A DNA stretch of 64,000 nucleotides from Deltaproteobacteria bacterium (GCA_021831785.1 JAKBMB010000007.1:186001-250000); one strand, 5' to 3'. Positions 1-8,644 are shown, numbered from the stretch's first letter. Notes: generated by a model not told the origin, from the sequence alone. Program-made: numbers and translations.

Positions 1-450
1 GCCTTTATCGAGATGGGAGATTTCGCCGGCTACGCGGCCAATTGGGCGGCGCGCAAGGGCGTGCGCCACGCGATCTTCGCCGGCATGATAGGCAAGCTGT
101 CCAAGATCGCCGACGGCAAGAAAATGACCCACGCGGCGGGCTCCAAGGTAAATCTCGAGTTATTGGCCGCTATGGCGCGAAAGCTCGGCGCAGATGCGCC
201 CATTGCCGCACAGATCGAAGCCGCCAACACCGCCCGTCATGCCCTGGAAATTGCGCTGGCCGGCGGGCTCGACGCGCTGCCCGATGAGGTGTGCGCGGCC
301 GCCGCCGAACATCTGCGCCGCTTTGCCGGCGCCGCTCTGCCGATTAGCGTGATGCTCACCGACTTTGACGGCAAGCTCCTGGGGCTCTACGCCGGCGACC
401 CGGCGCTTAACGATCTTAAGGGGGCGCGGCCGGGCGATGCGCGCGCGTAA
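1..450 (+). CDS. cbiD: Cobalt-precorrin-5B C1-methyltransferase CbiD, 3' part only
   Basis: The frame is open from the first base, so the gene is cut by the window and its start lies outside. The visible 149 residues are the C-terminal part of CbiD, which uses SAM to methylate C-1 of the cobalt-corrin ring in the anaerobic (early cobalt insertion) cobalamin pathway. Family signature seen: EMGDFAGYA near the beginning, then FAGMIGKLSKIA and a THAAGSKVN stretch, which in the family mark the glycine-rich and histidine-containing C-terminal core. The next cbi gene starts 45 bp downstream on the same strand, so this is the first visible member of a cobalamin operon. CbiD is diagnostic of the anaerobic route, as the aerobic route uses CobF. 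Confidence 0.93.
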   Translation, partial: AFIEMGDFAGYAANWAARKGVRHAIFAGMIGKLSKIADGKKMTHAAGSKVNLELLAAMARKLGADAPIAAQIEAANTARHALEIALAGGLDALPDEVCAAAAEHLRRFAGAALPISVMLTDFDGKLLGLYAGDPALNDLKGARPGDARA

Positions 451-495
451 AGCAAGCCGCTGCCACGCAGACGGCGGGTCGGCGATGAGGCCTCG

Positions 496-1845
496 ATGGA
501 GCAGATAACCGCCCCCGGCCGCCAGATCGAAGAGGAAAGCTTCGCCACGATCGATCGCGAGGCCGGCGCCCATCACTTCACGCCCGAGCAGTGGCCGGTC
601 GTGCGCCGCGTGATTCACGCCAGCGCCGACTTCGAGTTCAAAGATAACATCGTCTTTCATCGCCACGCGCTCGAAGCCGGCATAGCCGCGCTCGCCTCGG
701 GATGCGACCTGGTGGTTGATGTCGAGATGATCCGCGCCGGCCTTTCGGCCCCGCGCCTGGCCCGCTTCGGCATCACTACGCACTGCTTTATTTCCGACCC
801 GCAGGTAATCGAGGAGGCGTCGCGGCTCAACCTGACACGCGCGGTGGCCGCGATGCGCCGCGCGCGCGCGCTGCTGGCGAATAGCGTGATCGCCGTCGGC
901 AACGCGCCCACGGCGCTGCTCGAGATTGCGCGACTGGCGCGCGAGGAAGGAGTCAGACCGGCGCTGGTGATAGCGGTGCCGGTCGGCTTCGTCAACGCGG
1001 TCGAGTCCAAGGAGGAAGTGCTGCGTCTTGACCTGCCCGCGATCGTCGCCCGCGGGCGCAAGGGCGGCAGTACGATCGCGGTGGCGATTATCCATGCCCT
1101 ACTCGCGCTGGCCGCGCACAGACCGGGCGCATCCCAACAGCAACCCGCCGGCGCGCAAGAGAACGGGCCCGCCGCGCAAAGCGCCGCCGGCGGGCTCGCG
1201 CCGCCGTTTCGGCCGCGAACACCCGCCCCGGTAACGATCGTCGGCATCGGCGCCGGCGGCCCGCAGGATTTGTCGGCGCGCGCGCTCGAGGTCGTGCGCG
1301 GCGCAAGGCTCCTTTGCGGCGGCGAGCGTCATCTGGCGCTATTCGCGGGCCATCCGGCGCGCCGCTTCGTGATTCGCTCCAATCTCCCCGGCCTTGCGCA
1401 GACGCTCGACGATGCGCGCGAGCCGGCCGTCGTTCTGGCTTCGGGCGATCCCAACTTTTACGGCGTCGCCAAGTATTTGGTGAGCAGGCTCGGCAAGGCG
1501 CAGGTCGAAATCGTGCCGGCACCCAGCGCGATGCAAGAAGCGTTCGCGCGAATCAAGGAGCCGTGGGACGACGCGGTCTTGTTAAGCTTCCACGGCCGGC
1601 CGCTCAAGGTTGAACAAATCGTGCCCCATCACAAGGTGGGGATTTTCACCGACCCGTCGAACACGCCGGCGGCGGTCGCGCGCGCGCTGCTCGCGGCGGG
1701 CGCCGCCGGTTACCGCGCCTTTTTATGCGAGGAGCTGGGCAGCTTGAACGAGCGCGTGCGCGAGCTGTCGCTCGAGGAGCTCGCGGGGCTGGAGGCCGTG
1801 TCGGCGCTCAACGTGTTGATTCTCATTGCCGCACAGAGACTGTGA
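496..1845 (+). CDS. cbiC-cbiE: Fused precorrin-8X methylmutase CbiC and precorrin-6Y C5-methyltransferase CbiE
   Basis: One 449-residue ORF carries two enzymes that are usually separate. Residues about 25-215 are CbiC/CobH, which moves the C-11 methyl to C-12 to give (cobalt-)hydrogenobyrinate; the catalytic-histidine motif IHASADFEF (His41) and the GFVNAVESKE segment are present. An Ala/Pro-rich linker (about 215-240) leads to a tetrapyrrole methylase domain (about 242-449) of CbiE type, with VGIGAGGP at its start and LASGDPNFYG as the substrate-loop motif. CbiE methylates C-5, acting with CbiT, which follows directly. A GAGG run 5 nt upstream of the ATG supports this start. Fusion would place successive late ring-modifying steps in one polypeptide. 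Assignment of both halves is firm; the benefit of fusion is inference. Confidence 0.93.
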   Translation: MEQITAPGRQIEEESFATIDREAGAHHFTPEQWPVVRRVIHASADFEFKDNIVFHRHALEAGIAALASGCDLVVDVEMIRAGLSAPRLARFGITTHCFISDPQVIEEASRLNLTRAVAAMRRARALLANSVIAVGNAPTALLEIARLAREEGVRPALVIAVPVGFVNAVESKEEVLRLDLPAIVARGRKGGSTIAVAIIHALLALAAHRPGASQQQPAGAQENGPAAQSAAGGLAPPFRPRTPAPVTIVGIGAGGPQDLSARALEVVRGARLLCGGERHLALFAGHPARRFVIRSNLPGLAQTLDDAREPAVVLASGDPNFYGVAKYLVSRLGKAQVEIVPAPSAMQEAFARIKEPWDDAVLLSFHGRPLKVEQIVPHHKVGIFTDPSNTPAAVARALLAAGAAGYRAFLCEELGSLNERVRELSLEELAGLEAVSALNVLILIAAQRL

Positions 1846-1858
1846 AGCGTCATACGAT

Positions 1859-2485
1859 ATGAAGCGTCTTACGATAGGTTTGCCCGACGAGGCCTTCTTT
1901 CAGCGCAAGCCCGAAAAGGGCCTCATCACCAAGGCCGAGATTCGCGCGCTCAGCGTGGCGCGCCTGGCGCCCGGCGTGGGGGACGTAATCTGGGATATCG
2001 GAACCGCCACCGGCTCGGTCGCGATTGAGGCCGCGATGTTGGTCGGCGGCGAGGGCAAGATCTTCGCGCTGGAAAAAAACGCCGAGGACGCTGAGATCGC
2101 GCGGCAAAACGTGGCCAAGTTCGAGCTCGGCCATGTAATCGAGGTGATTCACGGCCGCGCGCCGCAGGCCCTGGGACAAATCAAGGCCGACCCGGATGCG
2201 GTCTTTATCGGCGGCAGCGGCGGCGAGATGGCCGAGGTAATCAAAACCTCGCTGGCTCGGCTGCGCCCCAACGGCCGGCTGGTGATCAACGCCATCACGC
2301 TCGACAATCTGAGCGCGGCCCTCGACACGCTCAAGAGCGTCGGGTTTAAATTCGACGTCACATTGGTGCAGATTTCCCGCAGCAAGCCCATCCTGGACCT
2401 GCTGCGCTTCGAAGCGCTGAACCCGATCTTCATTATCAGCGCGATTAAGTCCGGCACGAGTCCCGGCGCGCAGCAAGCGACATGA
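1859..2485 (+). CDS. cbiT: Cobalt-precorrin-6B C15-methyltransferase (decarboxylating) CbiT
   Basis: CbiT adds the C-15 methyl and decarboxylates the C-12 acetate side chain, partnering CbiE. The Rossmann methyltransferase motif DIGTATGSVAIEAA (SAM loop) is followed by an acidic FALEKNAED second motif and VFIGGSGGE, as in CbiT. An in-frame ATG lies at 1826 inside cbiC-cbiE, but the protein from 1859 (MKRLTIGLPDEAFF) begins where CbiT homologues do, so 1859 is preferred; it leaves a 13-bp gap after the upstream stop. The stop overlaps the start of cbiL in an ATGA junction, indicating translational coupling. About 208 residues, the usual size for stand-alone CbiT. Confidence 0.92.
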   Translation: MKRLTIGLPDEAFFQRKPEKGLITKAEIRALSVARLAPGVGDVIWDIGTATGSVAIEAAMLVGGEGKIFALEKNAEDAEIARQNVAKFELGHVIEVIHGRAPQALGQIKADPDAVFIGGSGGEMAEVIKTSLARLRPNGRLVINAITLDNLSAALDTLKSVGFKFDVTLVQISRSKPILDLLRFEALNPIFIISAIKSGTSPGAQQAT

Positions 2486-3369
2486 GCGGCGGGGGGGTCG
2501 TGTTTTACGGCGTGGGCGTGGGGCCCGGAGAATTTGAGCTGCTGACGCTCAAGGCCGAACGCGTCCTGCGCGCGGTTGACGTTGTCTGTTATCCGTCGTG
2601 CAAAGCCGGCGGCTCGAGCTACGCGCTGCGAATCATCAAGCCAATGCTTGACCTAAGCCGCCAGCGGCTTGAGGGGCTGCTGTTCCCGATGGACAAGGAC
2701 TTCGCGCGGCTAATCCCCATCTGGCGCGAATCGGCACGCGTGATCGTCGCGCATCTCAAGGCGAACAGGTCGGTGGCCTTTATCACCGAGGGCGATCCGA
2801 TGCTCTACTCCACCTTCCTGCACGTCTACGAGATTATCGCGGATGAGTTTCCCGAGATCGGCGTCGAGATCGTGCCCGGCGTGTCTTCGCTCGGCGCGGC
2901 GGCGGCCGCCGGACGAGTCGCGCTCGGCCAAGCGGACGAGGCGATCGCGATCGTGCCGGCCACTTACGGCAAGCACGAACTCAAGGAGCTGCTCGAGCGT
3001 TTCGACACGGTCGTTCTGATGAAGGTAGGCGCCGTGCTCGACCAAGTCCTCGAGGTGCTGGACGAGCTCGGTCTGCGCGACCGCGCGCTGCTGGCAAGCC
3101 GCGTCGGCACCAAGCAGGAGATAGTTACGCGCGACCTGGAGGCGTACCGCGCCAAGCGGCTCCATTATCTGACCACGCTGATTGTCAGCAAACGCGCGGT
3201 GCCGCTGGTGCGCGCGCTACAGGAAGAAGCCGCGCAGACCAAGCTCGACATCGGGCGAGCGCCGCGCTCCGCCGAGGAGCCGGCCGACGAAGACCGCGCT
3301 CCAGGGATAACCGAGCAGGACCGCGCGCCCGACAGCCTGGTCAAGGCGCAAGCGGGGCCGGCGCGATGA
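2482..3369 (+). CDS. cbiL: Cobalt-factor II / precorrin-2 C20-methyltransferase CbiL
   Basis: Tetrapyrrole methylase that transfers a methyl group to C-20 of (cobalt-)sirohydrochlorin, the first methylation after cobalt insertion by CbiX. The N-terminal GVGVGPGEFELLTLKA motif, FITEGDPMLYSTF substrate/SAM loop and VPGVSSLGAAAA segment are typical of CbiL/CobI. It starts within the cbiT stop (ATGA) and its own stop overlaps cbiF the same way. The C-terminal 50 residues or so beyond the VSKRAVPL strand are charged and Ala/Glu-rich, longer than most homologues and probably disordered. In the early-cobalt setting shown by cbiD, cbiG and cbiX, the substrate should be the cobalt-containing form. Confidence 0.94.
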   Translation: MSGGGVVFYGVGVGPGEFELLTLKAERVLRAVDVVCYPSCKAGGSSYALRIIKPMLDLSRQRLEGLLFPMDKDFARLIPIWRESARVIVAHLKANRSVAFITEGDPMLYSTFLHVYEIIADEFPEIGVEIVPGVSSLGAAAAAGRVALGQADEAIAIVPATYGKHELKELLERFDTVVLMKVGAVLDQVLEVLDELGLRDRALLASRVGTKQEIVTRDLEAYRAKRLHYLTTLIVSKRAVPLVRALQEEAAQTKLDIGRAPRSAEEPADEDRAPGITEQDRAPDSLVKAQAGPAR

Positions 3370-4196
3370 GTTCCGGCAAGGTCTATTTCGTGGGCGGCGG
3401 ACCCGGCGACCCCGAGCTGCTCACGCTGCGTGCCCATCGCATAATCGGGCAAGCAAGCATCATCATCTACACCGGCTCCCTGCTCGACCAGGGACTTTTC
3501 GCCCACGCGCGGGCCGACGCCGAGATTCATGACAGCGCCGGCCTCCATCTCGAGCAACTGGTCGAGCTGATGGTGGGCCGCGCGCGGGACGGCAAGCTTG
3601 TCGCCCGGGTTCATTCCGGCGACCCCTCGATCTTCGGCGCGATTCACGAGCAGATGGTCGCGCTCGAGCGCGCGGGCGTCGCCTATGAGGTAATCCCCGG
3701 CGTCTGTTCGGCGTTTGCCGCGGCGGCGGCGTTGGGCCAGGAGCTCACCGTGCCCGAGCTCGCGCAGACGGTGATTCTGACGCGGGCCGAGGGGCGCACG
3801 CCGATGCCCTCGGGGCAGCGCCTGGGCGAGCTTGCCTGCCATCGGGCAACCGTCGCGGTCTTTCTCAGCGCGACGCTGATTGACCGCGTGGTGGCGGAGT
3901 TGAGCGCCGGCTACGTGCCGGAAACCCCGGTCGCGGTCGTCGCCAATGCAAGCCGGCCCGACCAGCGCATCGTGCGCGGCACGCTCGGTGATATCGCCGC
4001 GAAGAGCAAGGCGGCGGGAATCCGCGCCCAGGCCATGATTCTGGTCGGCGCCGCGCTGGACCCGGCGATCAAGCAGCGCGCGGGCGAACGCAAGTCGCGG
4101 CTCTACGACCCGAGCTTCAGCCACGGCTTTCGCAAGCGCGCGCCAGACCGTGAAAAGACGGCCGGCGCGCAAAAACCCGGCGAGGTGACATCATGA
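3366..4196 (+). CDS. cbiF: Cobalt-precorrin-4 C11-methyltransferase CbiF
   Basis: Methylates C-11 of cobalt-precorrin-4. Seen: the GGGPGDPELLTLRA N-terminal loop, IYTGSLLDQGLF (typical of the CbiF/CobM branch), RVHSGDPSIFGAIHEQM substrate loop, VIPGVCSAFAAAAALGQELT and TRAEGRTPMP. Length (276) is only slightly above the family norm, with a short basic C-terminal tail. ATGA overlaps couple it to cbiL upstream and cbiH downstream, so these three methylases are translated as a block. In the anaerobic pathway this step follows CbiH ring contraction and precedes CbiG. Confidence 0.95.
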   Translation: MSSGKVYFVGGGPGDPELLTLRAHRIIGQASIIIYTGSLLDQGLFAHARADAEIHDSAGLHLEQLVELMVGRARDGKLVARVHSGDPSIFGAIHEQMVALERAGVAYEVIPGVCSAFAAAAALGQELTVPELAQTVILTRAEGRTPMPSGQRLGELACHRATVAVFLSATLIDRVVAELSAGYVPETPVAVVANASRPDQRIVRGTLGDIAAKSKAAGIRAQAMILVGAALDPAIKQRAGERKSRLYDPSFSHGFRKRAPDREKTAGAQKPGEVTS

Positions 4197-5044
4197 ACAA
4201 CGGCCCGCGAGGACGACTTTTTCTGGTGGGCTTCGGACCCGGCAATCACGACCAGATCACGCCGCGCGCGCTCGCCGCGATTCGTCAAAGCGAGGTGGTG
4301 ATCGGCTATTCGACTTACATCAAGCTTATCGCCGAGCTGCTCGAGGGCAAAAGAGTGATCCGCAAGGGGATGACCGAGGAGCTCGATCGCGCCGGCGAGG
4401 CGGTGGAGATCGCGCGCGCGGGCCAGACCGTCGCGTTGGTGTCCAGCGGCGACATTGGCGTCTACGGAATGGCCGGACCAACCTTCGAGTGCCTGCGCGA
4501 GGTGGGATGGAAGCCCGGCGACAACCCGGACGTCGAAGTGATCCCGGGGATCACCGCGCTTTCGGCCTGCGCCTCGCTGATTGGCGCGCCGCTGACCCAC
4601 GACTTCGCTGCGATAAGCCTCTCCGACCTGCTCACGCCGTGGGAGCTAATCGAACGGCGTGTGGAGGCTGCGGCGGCGGCGGACTTCGTGATCGCGCTTT
4701 ACAATCCGCAGTCCAAGCGGCGCAACTGGCAGCTTAAAAAGACCCAGGAAATAATTCTCAAGCATCGCTCCGGCGCGACTCCGACCGGCATCGTCAAGAG
4801 CGCCTACCGCAAGCTCCAGAGCGTGACCGTGTCGGATCTCGCCCATCTGCACGAGCATGAGATCGGCATGCTCACCACGGTGATAATCGGCAACTCGAAC
4901 ACCTACAATTTCGCCGGTCTTATCGTCACCCCGCGGGGCTATACGAACAAGTACGACCTCGAAACCCATGAGGTGCTCGAGGGACAAACGCCCGGCCTTT
5001 CGTTGCGCGCGCCCGTTGAGCCGAGCGCCGGAACGGACGAATGA
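4193..5044 (+). CDS. cbiH: Cobalt-factor III / precorrin-3B C17-methyltransferase (ring contraction) CbiH
   Basis: CbiH/CobJ methylates C-17 and drives contraction of the macrocycle. Motifs: VGFGPGNHDQITPRA at the N terminus, VIGYSTYIKLI, VSSGDIGVYGMAGP, VIPGITALSACASLIGAPLTHDFA and ALYNPQSKRRNWQL, all characteristic of this methylase branch. About 283 residues, a single-domain version without the ferredoxin-like extension found in the Bacillus CbiH60 type. Its ATG overlaps the cbiF stop and its stop overlaps cbiG, so it sits in an unbroken coupled string of cobalamin genes. Confidence 0.95.
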   Translation: MNNGPRGRLFLVGFGPGNHDQITPRALAAIRQSEVVIGYSTYIKLIAELLEGKRVIRKGMTEELDRAGEAVEIARAGQTVALVSSGDIGVYGMAGPTFECLREVGWKPGDNPDVEVIPGITALSACASLIGAPLTHDFAAISLSDLLTPWELIERRVEAAAAADFVIALYNPQSKRRNWQLKKTQEIILKHRSGATPTGIVKSAYRKLQSVTVSDLAHLHEHEIGMLTTVIIGNSNTYNFAGLIVTPRGYTNKYDLETHEVLEGQTPGLSLRAPVEPSAGTDE

Positions 5045-6126
5045 CCAAGCTCGGCGCGATAACGCTCACGCGCCAGGGCGTCGATATTTGTCGGCGAATA
5101 CAGGGCGCCGTGCCCGCGTGCGAGGTCTTCGTGGCGCGCAAGTACGACGCCATCGCGCCCGCGCAATGGCGTCGCTTCGACGGCAAGCTCGCGCCCCTGG
5201 TTCAGGAGATTTTCGGCGCTTACGAGGGTCTGATCTTCGTGATGGCGACCGGGATCGTGGTGCGGACCATCGCGCCGTTCATCGTTGACAAGCGCTACGA
5301 CCCGGGGATCGTCGTGGTCGATATCGCCGGCCGCTTCGCGATAAGCCTCTGCGCCGGCCATCTGGGCGGCGCCAATCAGTTGGCGAACGAGCTGGGCGCG
5401 ATTCTCGGCGCGATGCCGGTAGTCACCACCGGCACCGACGTTAACCAGACGCTCGCGCCGGACATGCTGGCCAAGGAACTCGGCGCCGAAATCGAGAACT
5501 GGGAAGCGCTCAAGACCGTCAGCGGGATGCTGGTCGATGGAGAGCCGGTCGCGGTCTTCGCCGAGGACGGCGCCGGACTGCCCGACCTGGAGCGCTTCGC
5601 GGCCAAAGGCGTGTCCCGTATCGCTTCGCTCGACGAGCTTGACGGCCGTTTCCGGGCCGCCGTAGTAATCTCCCATCGAATCGTCGCCGCGCAAACGCCG
5701 GCCGAGCTTCCCACGCTTTGGGTGCGCCCCAAATCGCTGATCGTCGGCGTCGGATGCGACCGCGGCACGACGGTCGAAGAGATCGAGCGGGCCTTCGAGC
5801 GAGTGCTGCTTGACAACCGGTTCTCGCCGCTGAGCGTGCGCAACCTCGCCACCTACGCCTTGAAAAAGGACGAGCCCGGCCTTTGCGCCTTCGCGCACAA
5901 GCGCGGGCTTACGCTGCGTGCATTCGAGCGCGAAGAGATCAACCGCGTGGAACATCTGATCCCGAACCCCTCGCCCACGGTGCTTAAACACGCGGGCGTG
6001 CTCGGCGTCGCCGAGCCGGCCGCGATGCTCGGCGCGGGGGCGCAAACCGTGCTTGTGCCCAAACGCAAATGTGGGCGGGTGACGATCGCGATCGCGCTTA
6101 TCGAGGAGGGCCGGGCCGCATGCTAA
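5041..6126 (+). CDS. cbiG: Cobalt-precorrin-5A hydrolase CbiG
   Basis: CbiG opens the delta-lactone of cobalt-precorrin-5A and releases acetaldehyde; it is specific to the anaerobic pathway. The N-terminal half contains GLIFVMATGIVVRTIAPF and SLCAGHLGGANQLA, the conserved signature of the family; the middle region has VVTTGTDVNQTLAPDMLA; the C-terminal CobE-like half starts at SLIVGVGCDRGTTVEEI. The length of 361 fits a complete two-domain CbiG. ATGA coupling to cbiH; the next small ORF starts 7 bp before its stop. With CbiD and CbiX it fixes this cluster as early-cobalt. Confidence 0.95.
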   Translation: MTKLGAITLTRQGVDICRRIQGAVPACEVFVARKYDAIAPAQWRRFDGKLAPLVQEIFGAYEGLIFVMATGIVVRTIAPFIVDKRYDPGIVVVDIAGRFAISLCAGHLGGANQLANELGAILGAMPVVTTGTDVNQTLAPDMLAKELGAEIENWEALKTVSGMLVDGEPVAVFAEDGAGLPDLERFAAKGVSRIASLDELDGRFRAAVVISHRIVAAQTPAELPTLWVRPKSLIVGVGCDRGTTVEEIERAFERVLLDNRFSPLSVRNLATYALKKDEPGLCAFAHKRGLTLRAFEREEINRVEHLIPNPSPTVLKHAGVLGVAEPAAMLGAGAQTVLVPKRKCGRVTIAIALIEEGRAAC

Positions 6127-6500
6127 TCGAGCTGCTCGAAGCGCTGGCGGGATGGGATGAAATTCGTTTCGTGGTGCGCAACGAGAGCGCTATCGCCGAG
6201 CTTTGCGGCAAGCCGACCGTGCGCCGCACGGAGGAGTATCTGACGATCGAGCTCAGCGGCAGCCCCGACCATCTGCACGTGCGGCATAGCGCGCTCGCGC
6301 GCGCCGAGGTCGCCGGCGGCGCTGAGCGCAATTGCTTCGTCAGGTTCTTCGACCCGGCCGGAGCGCCGGTGCTCACTTGCTACGTGCCGCGCACCAACCG
6401 CGCCAAGAGCGACTTCGATCCGGCGCGCCGCGCCGCGTTCGAGGCGCTCAAGGCGCGCTGCGCCGACGCCCCGCGCGTGACCGTCGCGGCCGAGGAGTGA
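6120..6500 (+). CDS. Small conserved protein in cobalamin operon, ChuX/HemS-like
   Basis: A 126-residue soluble protein whose ATG overlaps the cbiG stop by 7 bp, so it is almost certainly co-translated with cobalamin genes. I do not know it as a named cobalamin enzyme. The pattern of a short beta-rich core with HLHVRHSALARAEV followed by CFVRFFDPAGAPVLTCYV resembles, by eye, half of a HemS/ChuX/HutX haem-handling domain, in which a phrase such as 'RLFDADG' recurs. No signal peptide or membrane segment. One inference is a tetrapyrrole- or corrin-binding helper; another is an unrelated protein riding in the operon. No reductase fold typical of CbiJ is visible, so it is unlikely to fill that missing step. 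Confidence 0.6.
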   Translation: MLIELLEALAGWDEIRFVVRNESAIAELCGKPTVRRTEEYLTIELSGSPDHLHVRHSALARAEVAGGAERNCFVRFFDPAGAPVLTCYVPRTNRAKSDFDPARRAAFEALKARCADAPRVTVAAEE

Positions 6501-6573
6501 TGGAATTTAAGTTGACGCGGCGCGGCCGGGGCCGCAACGACGGCACGCACTCGGCCGCGCCGGCGAACCAGCC

Positions 6574-7764
6574 ATGAGATCGGTCGCTACCGTGATGGTC
6601 GGCCACGGCAGCCGCGTTGCCGAGGCTAATCGAGCGTTTCTCGACATGGTCGAGGCGGCACGCGCGCGCACCGCGGGGACGCTCGAAGCGGCCTTCGTCG
6701 AGCTTGCCGAGCCGACTCTGCCCCAGGCCCTGGAGCGCGCCGCGCGCGCCGGCGTGCGGGAAGTCGTGGTAGCGCCGTTCTTGCTGCTGGCCGCGGGCCA
6801 TACGAAGTCGGACATACCGCTGCATGTCGAAGCCGCGCGCGCCGGTTTCTCCGGCATACGCTTTAGCCAGGCCGCTCCGCTCGGCGTGCATCCCCTGATG
6901 GTCGAGATTCTTAGCGACCGGATAAGCCAGACCATCGCCGAGGCGCCAAAACGACCGGCTGCCGACACTGCGGTGTTGGTGCTCGGCCGCGGGTCGAGCG
7001 ACCCCGACGCTAACAGCGACCTCTACAAGCTTGCGCGCCTTTTGTGGGAGGGGCGCGGCTTCGCTGCGGTCGATTGCGCCTTTTGCGGGGTCGTCGGACC
7101 GTCGCTTGACCAGGCGCTGCGCAAGCTGGCTCGTTTGCGGCCGCGACGCGTAATCGTCGCTCCGTATCTGTTCTTCGCCGGCGTGTTGGTGCGGCGCATG
7201 GAGGCGGCTGCCGCGAGCTTTCGGCGCGAGTTCCCCTGGATCGAAGTTCTCGTCGCGCCGCCGCTGGGCAATGACCCCCGTTTGCTCGACCTGGTCTTCC
7301 TGCGGGTGCGCGAAGCGCGCGAAGGCCTGACGCGGATGTCTTGCGACCTGTGCAAGTACAAGGTGAGGCTGGCCGGGTTCGAAGACGAAGTAGGCGGCGA
7401 AAAGGCGCTTTTGCGCTCGCTTCAACACGCAAGTATAAGCGCGGCCCCCGAGCAGAACCACGCCCATGGACCGATCCGCAAGCATCTCTTGGTATGCGTC
7501 AACAGCGAATGCGTCAGCCAAGGCAGCGGCGCGCTGCTCGCCGCGCTGCGGCTCAAGCTCAAGGAGCGCGGGCTCGACCGGACAATCCAGACCACCAAGA
7601 CCAGTTGCCTTCGCCGATGCGGCGACGGGCCGCTGCTGGTCGTCTATCCGGACGGCGTCTGGTACCGCAGCCTCAAGCCCTCGGACCTGGACGAAGTGAT
7701 CGAACAGCATCTGTGCGCAAATCGCCCGGTTGGGCGGCTGGTCGACCAGATCATGACCATCTGA
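6574..7764 (+). CDS. cbiX: Sirohydrochlorin cobaltochelatase CbiX, two-domain with C-terminal 2Fe-2S ferredoxin-like domain
   Basis: Inserts cobalt into sirohydrochlorin, the entry step of the anaerobic pathway. Residues 1-125 form a CbiX domain with both metal-handling histidines (VGHGSR, His11; AAGHTKSD, His76). Residues 133-250 repeat the fold but the first His is replaced (LGRGSSDP), so the second copy is probably structural. An MSCDLCKY motif (Cys257, Cys260) matches the MxCxxC iron-sulfur motif of long CbiX proteins. Residues about 303-380 are a thioredoxin-fold [2Fe-2S] ferredoxin domain with Cys308, Cys313, Cys345 and Cys349 (CLRRCGDGP). So two redox centres may be attached to the chelatase. 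73 bp separate it from the preceding small ORF. End of the operon. Confidence 0.93.
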   Translation: MRSVATVMVGHGSRVAEANRAFLDMVEAARARTAGTLEAAFVELAEPTLPQALERAARAGVREVVVAPFLLLAAGHTKSDIPLHVEAARAGFSGIRFSQAAPLGVHPLMVEILSDRISQTIAEAPKRPAADTAVLVLGRGSSDPDANSDLYKLARLLWEGRGFAAVDCAFCGVVGPSLDQALRKLARLRPRRVIVAPYLFFAGVLVRRMEAAAASFRREFPWIEVLVAPPLGNDPRLLDLVFLRVREAREGLTRMSCDLCKYKVRLAGFEDEVGGEKALLRSLQHASISAAPEQNHAHGPIRKHLLVCVNSECVSQGSGALLAALRLKLKERGLDRTIQTTKTSCLRRCGDGPLLVVYPDGVWYRSLKPSDLDEVIEQHLCANRPVGRLVDQIMTI

Positions 7765-7884
7765 GGCGGCGCGTCCCTCTCGCGCGACCCAAGCGCCTCT
7801 CCGAACGGTCGCCGGCCAAAAGCCGCGGCATGCGAGCGAACGTGAAACCGAATGCGCTTTAGGCGAAGGAGCATGTTTTGATTT

Positions 7885-8644
7885 ATGGCCTGCAATGAGA
7901 TCGCCGCGCTGCGTCTGGCCCTGATCGAAGTGCTGGGCGGCCTGCCCGCGCGCACCCAACTCATTTCCCGCACGCGCAAGGACGCCCGACGGTGCCGCCC
8001 CGCCGTGGACGAAGGCCGGCGCATCTACAGCGCGCACAAGTTCACTCCCGAGCAGGTGCGCCAGGACCCGGCCCGGCACGGGCGCATCACCAGGATCTTT
8101 TACGGCGGCAAGCGCCGCTCCGTGCGCTATTAAAGAAGTCTCCGGCGTGCTGTGGCAGGGCGGCGCCCGCACCCGGCCCCTGCGCCTGTTCGTGATCGCT
8201 CCCACCCCCTATCGCAAACGCCGGCGCGGACGCTGGTACTATCGTCAGCCGGCTTATCTGCTGTGCACCGAACTGGCCGCTCCCGCGCGCCAGCTGCGGC
8301 AAATCTACTTCGACCGCTGGCAGATCGAAGTCAATCACCGCGATGACAAAGACACCCTGGGCGTCGGTCAGGCCCAGTTGCGCAATGCCGCCGCCGTCCC
8401 CAGACAGCCCGCTCTGGCTGTCGCCGCCTACTCCGCCCTGCTGCTCGCCGCACTTAAGGTCTTCGCTGCCCGCCGCAGCCCCGCCTTTGCCGCCCTCCCC
8501 AAGTGGCGCCGCAACGCCAAACCCCCTTCCTGCCTCCATCTCATCACCTTGCTGCGCAAACTAGCCGCCGCGCACCCTGAACTGCTACAAAAACTCGGTA
8601 TTCTTACCCCCGCCAACCACTTCATCGCTGCTGCTGCCGCCTAA
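7885..8644 (+). pseudogene. Frameshifted, 5'-truncated DDE transposase (IS4/IS701-like)
   Basis: Two overlapping frames make one transposase. The first ends at 8133 (LPARTQLISRTRKDA ... GGKRRSVRY); the second runs from about 8113 to 8644. Removing one T in the run near 8118-8121 joins them as RRSVRY-KEVSGVLWQGG. The later part contains YFDRWQIEVNHRDDK, with the glutamate of the DDE triad, and the conserved GVGQAQLRN segment. The N-terminal region with the catalytic aspartates is missing, so this is a dead remnant. It abuts the end of the cobalamin operon. The exact IS family needs a database search. Confidence 0.8.

Noticed and set aside
160-1095. 311-codon open frame on the minus strand
   Set aside because: It lies antisense to cbiD and cbiC-cbiE, has low-complexity Arg/Ala/His-rich text and no protein pattern; a by-product of high GC.
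3165-6045. Long minus-strand frames (3165-4172 and 4939-6045)
   Set aside because: Both are exactly antisense to the coupled cbiF/cbiG genes and have no family features.
6448-8205. 585-codon minus-strand frame
   Set aside because: Antisense to cbiX and the transposase remnant; composition is typical of shadow frames.
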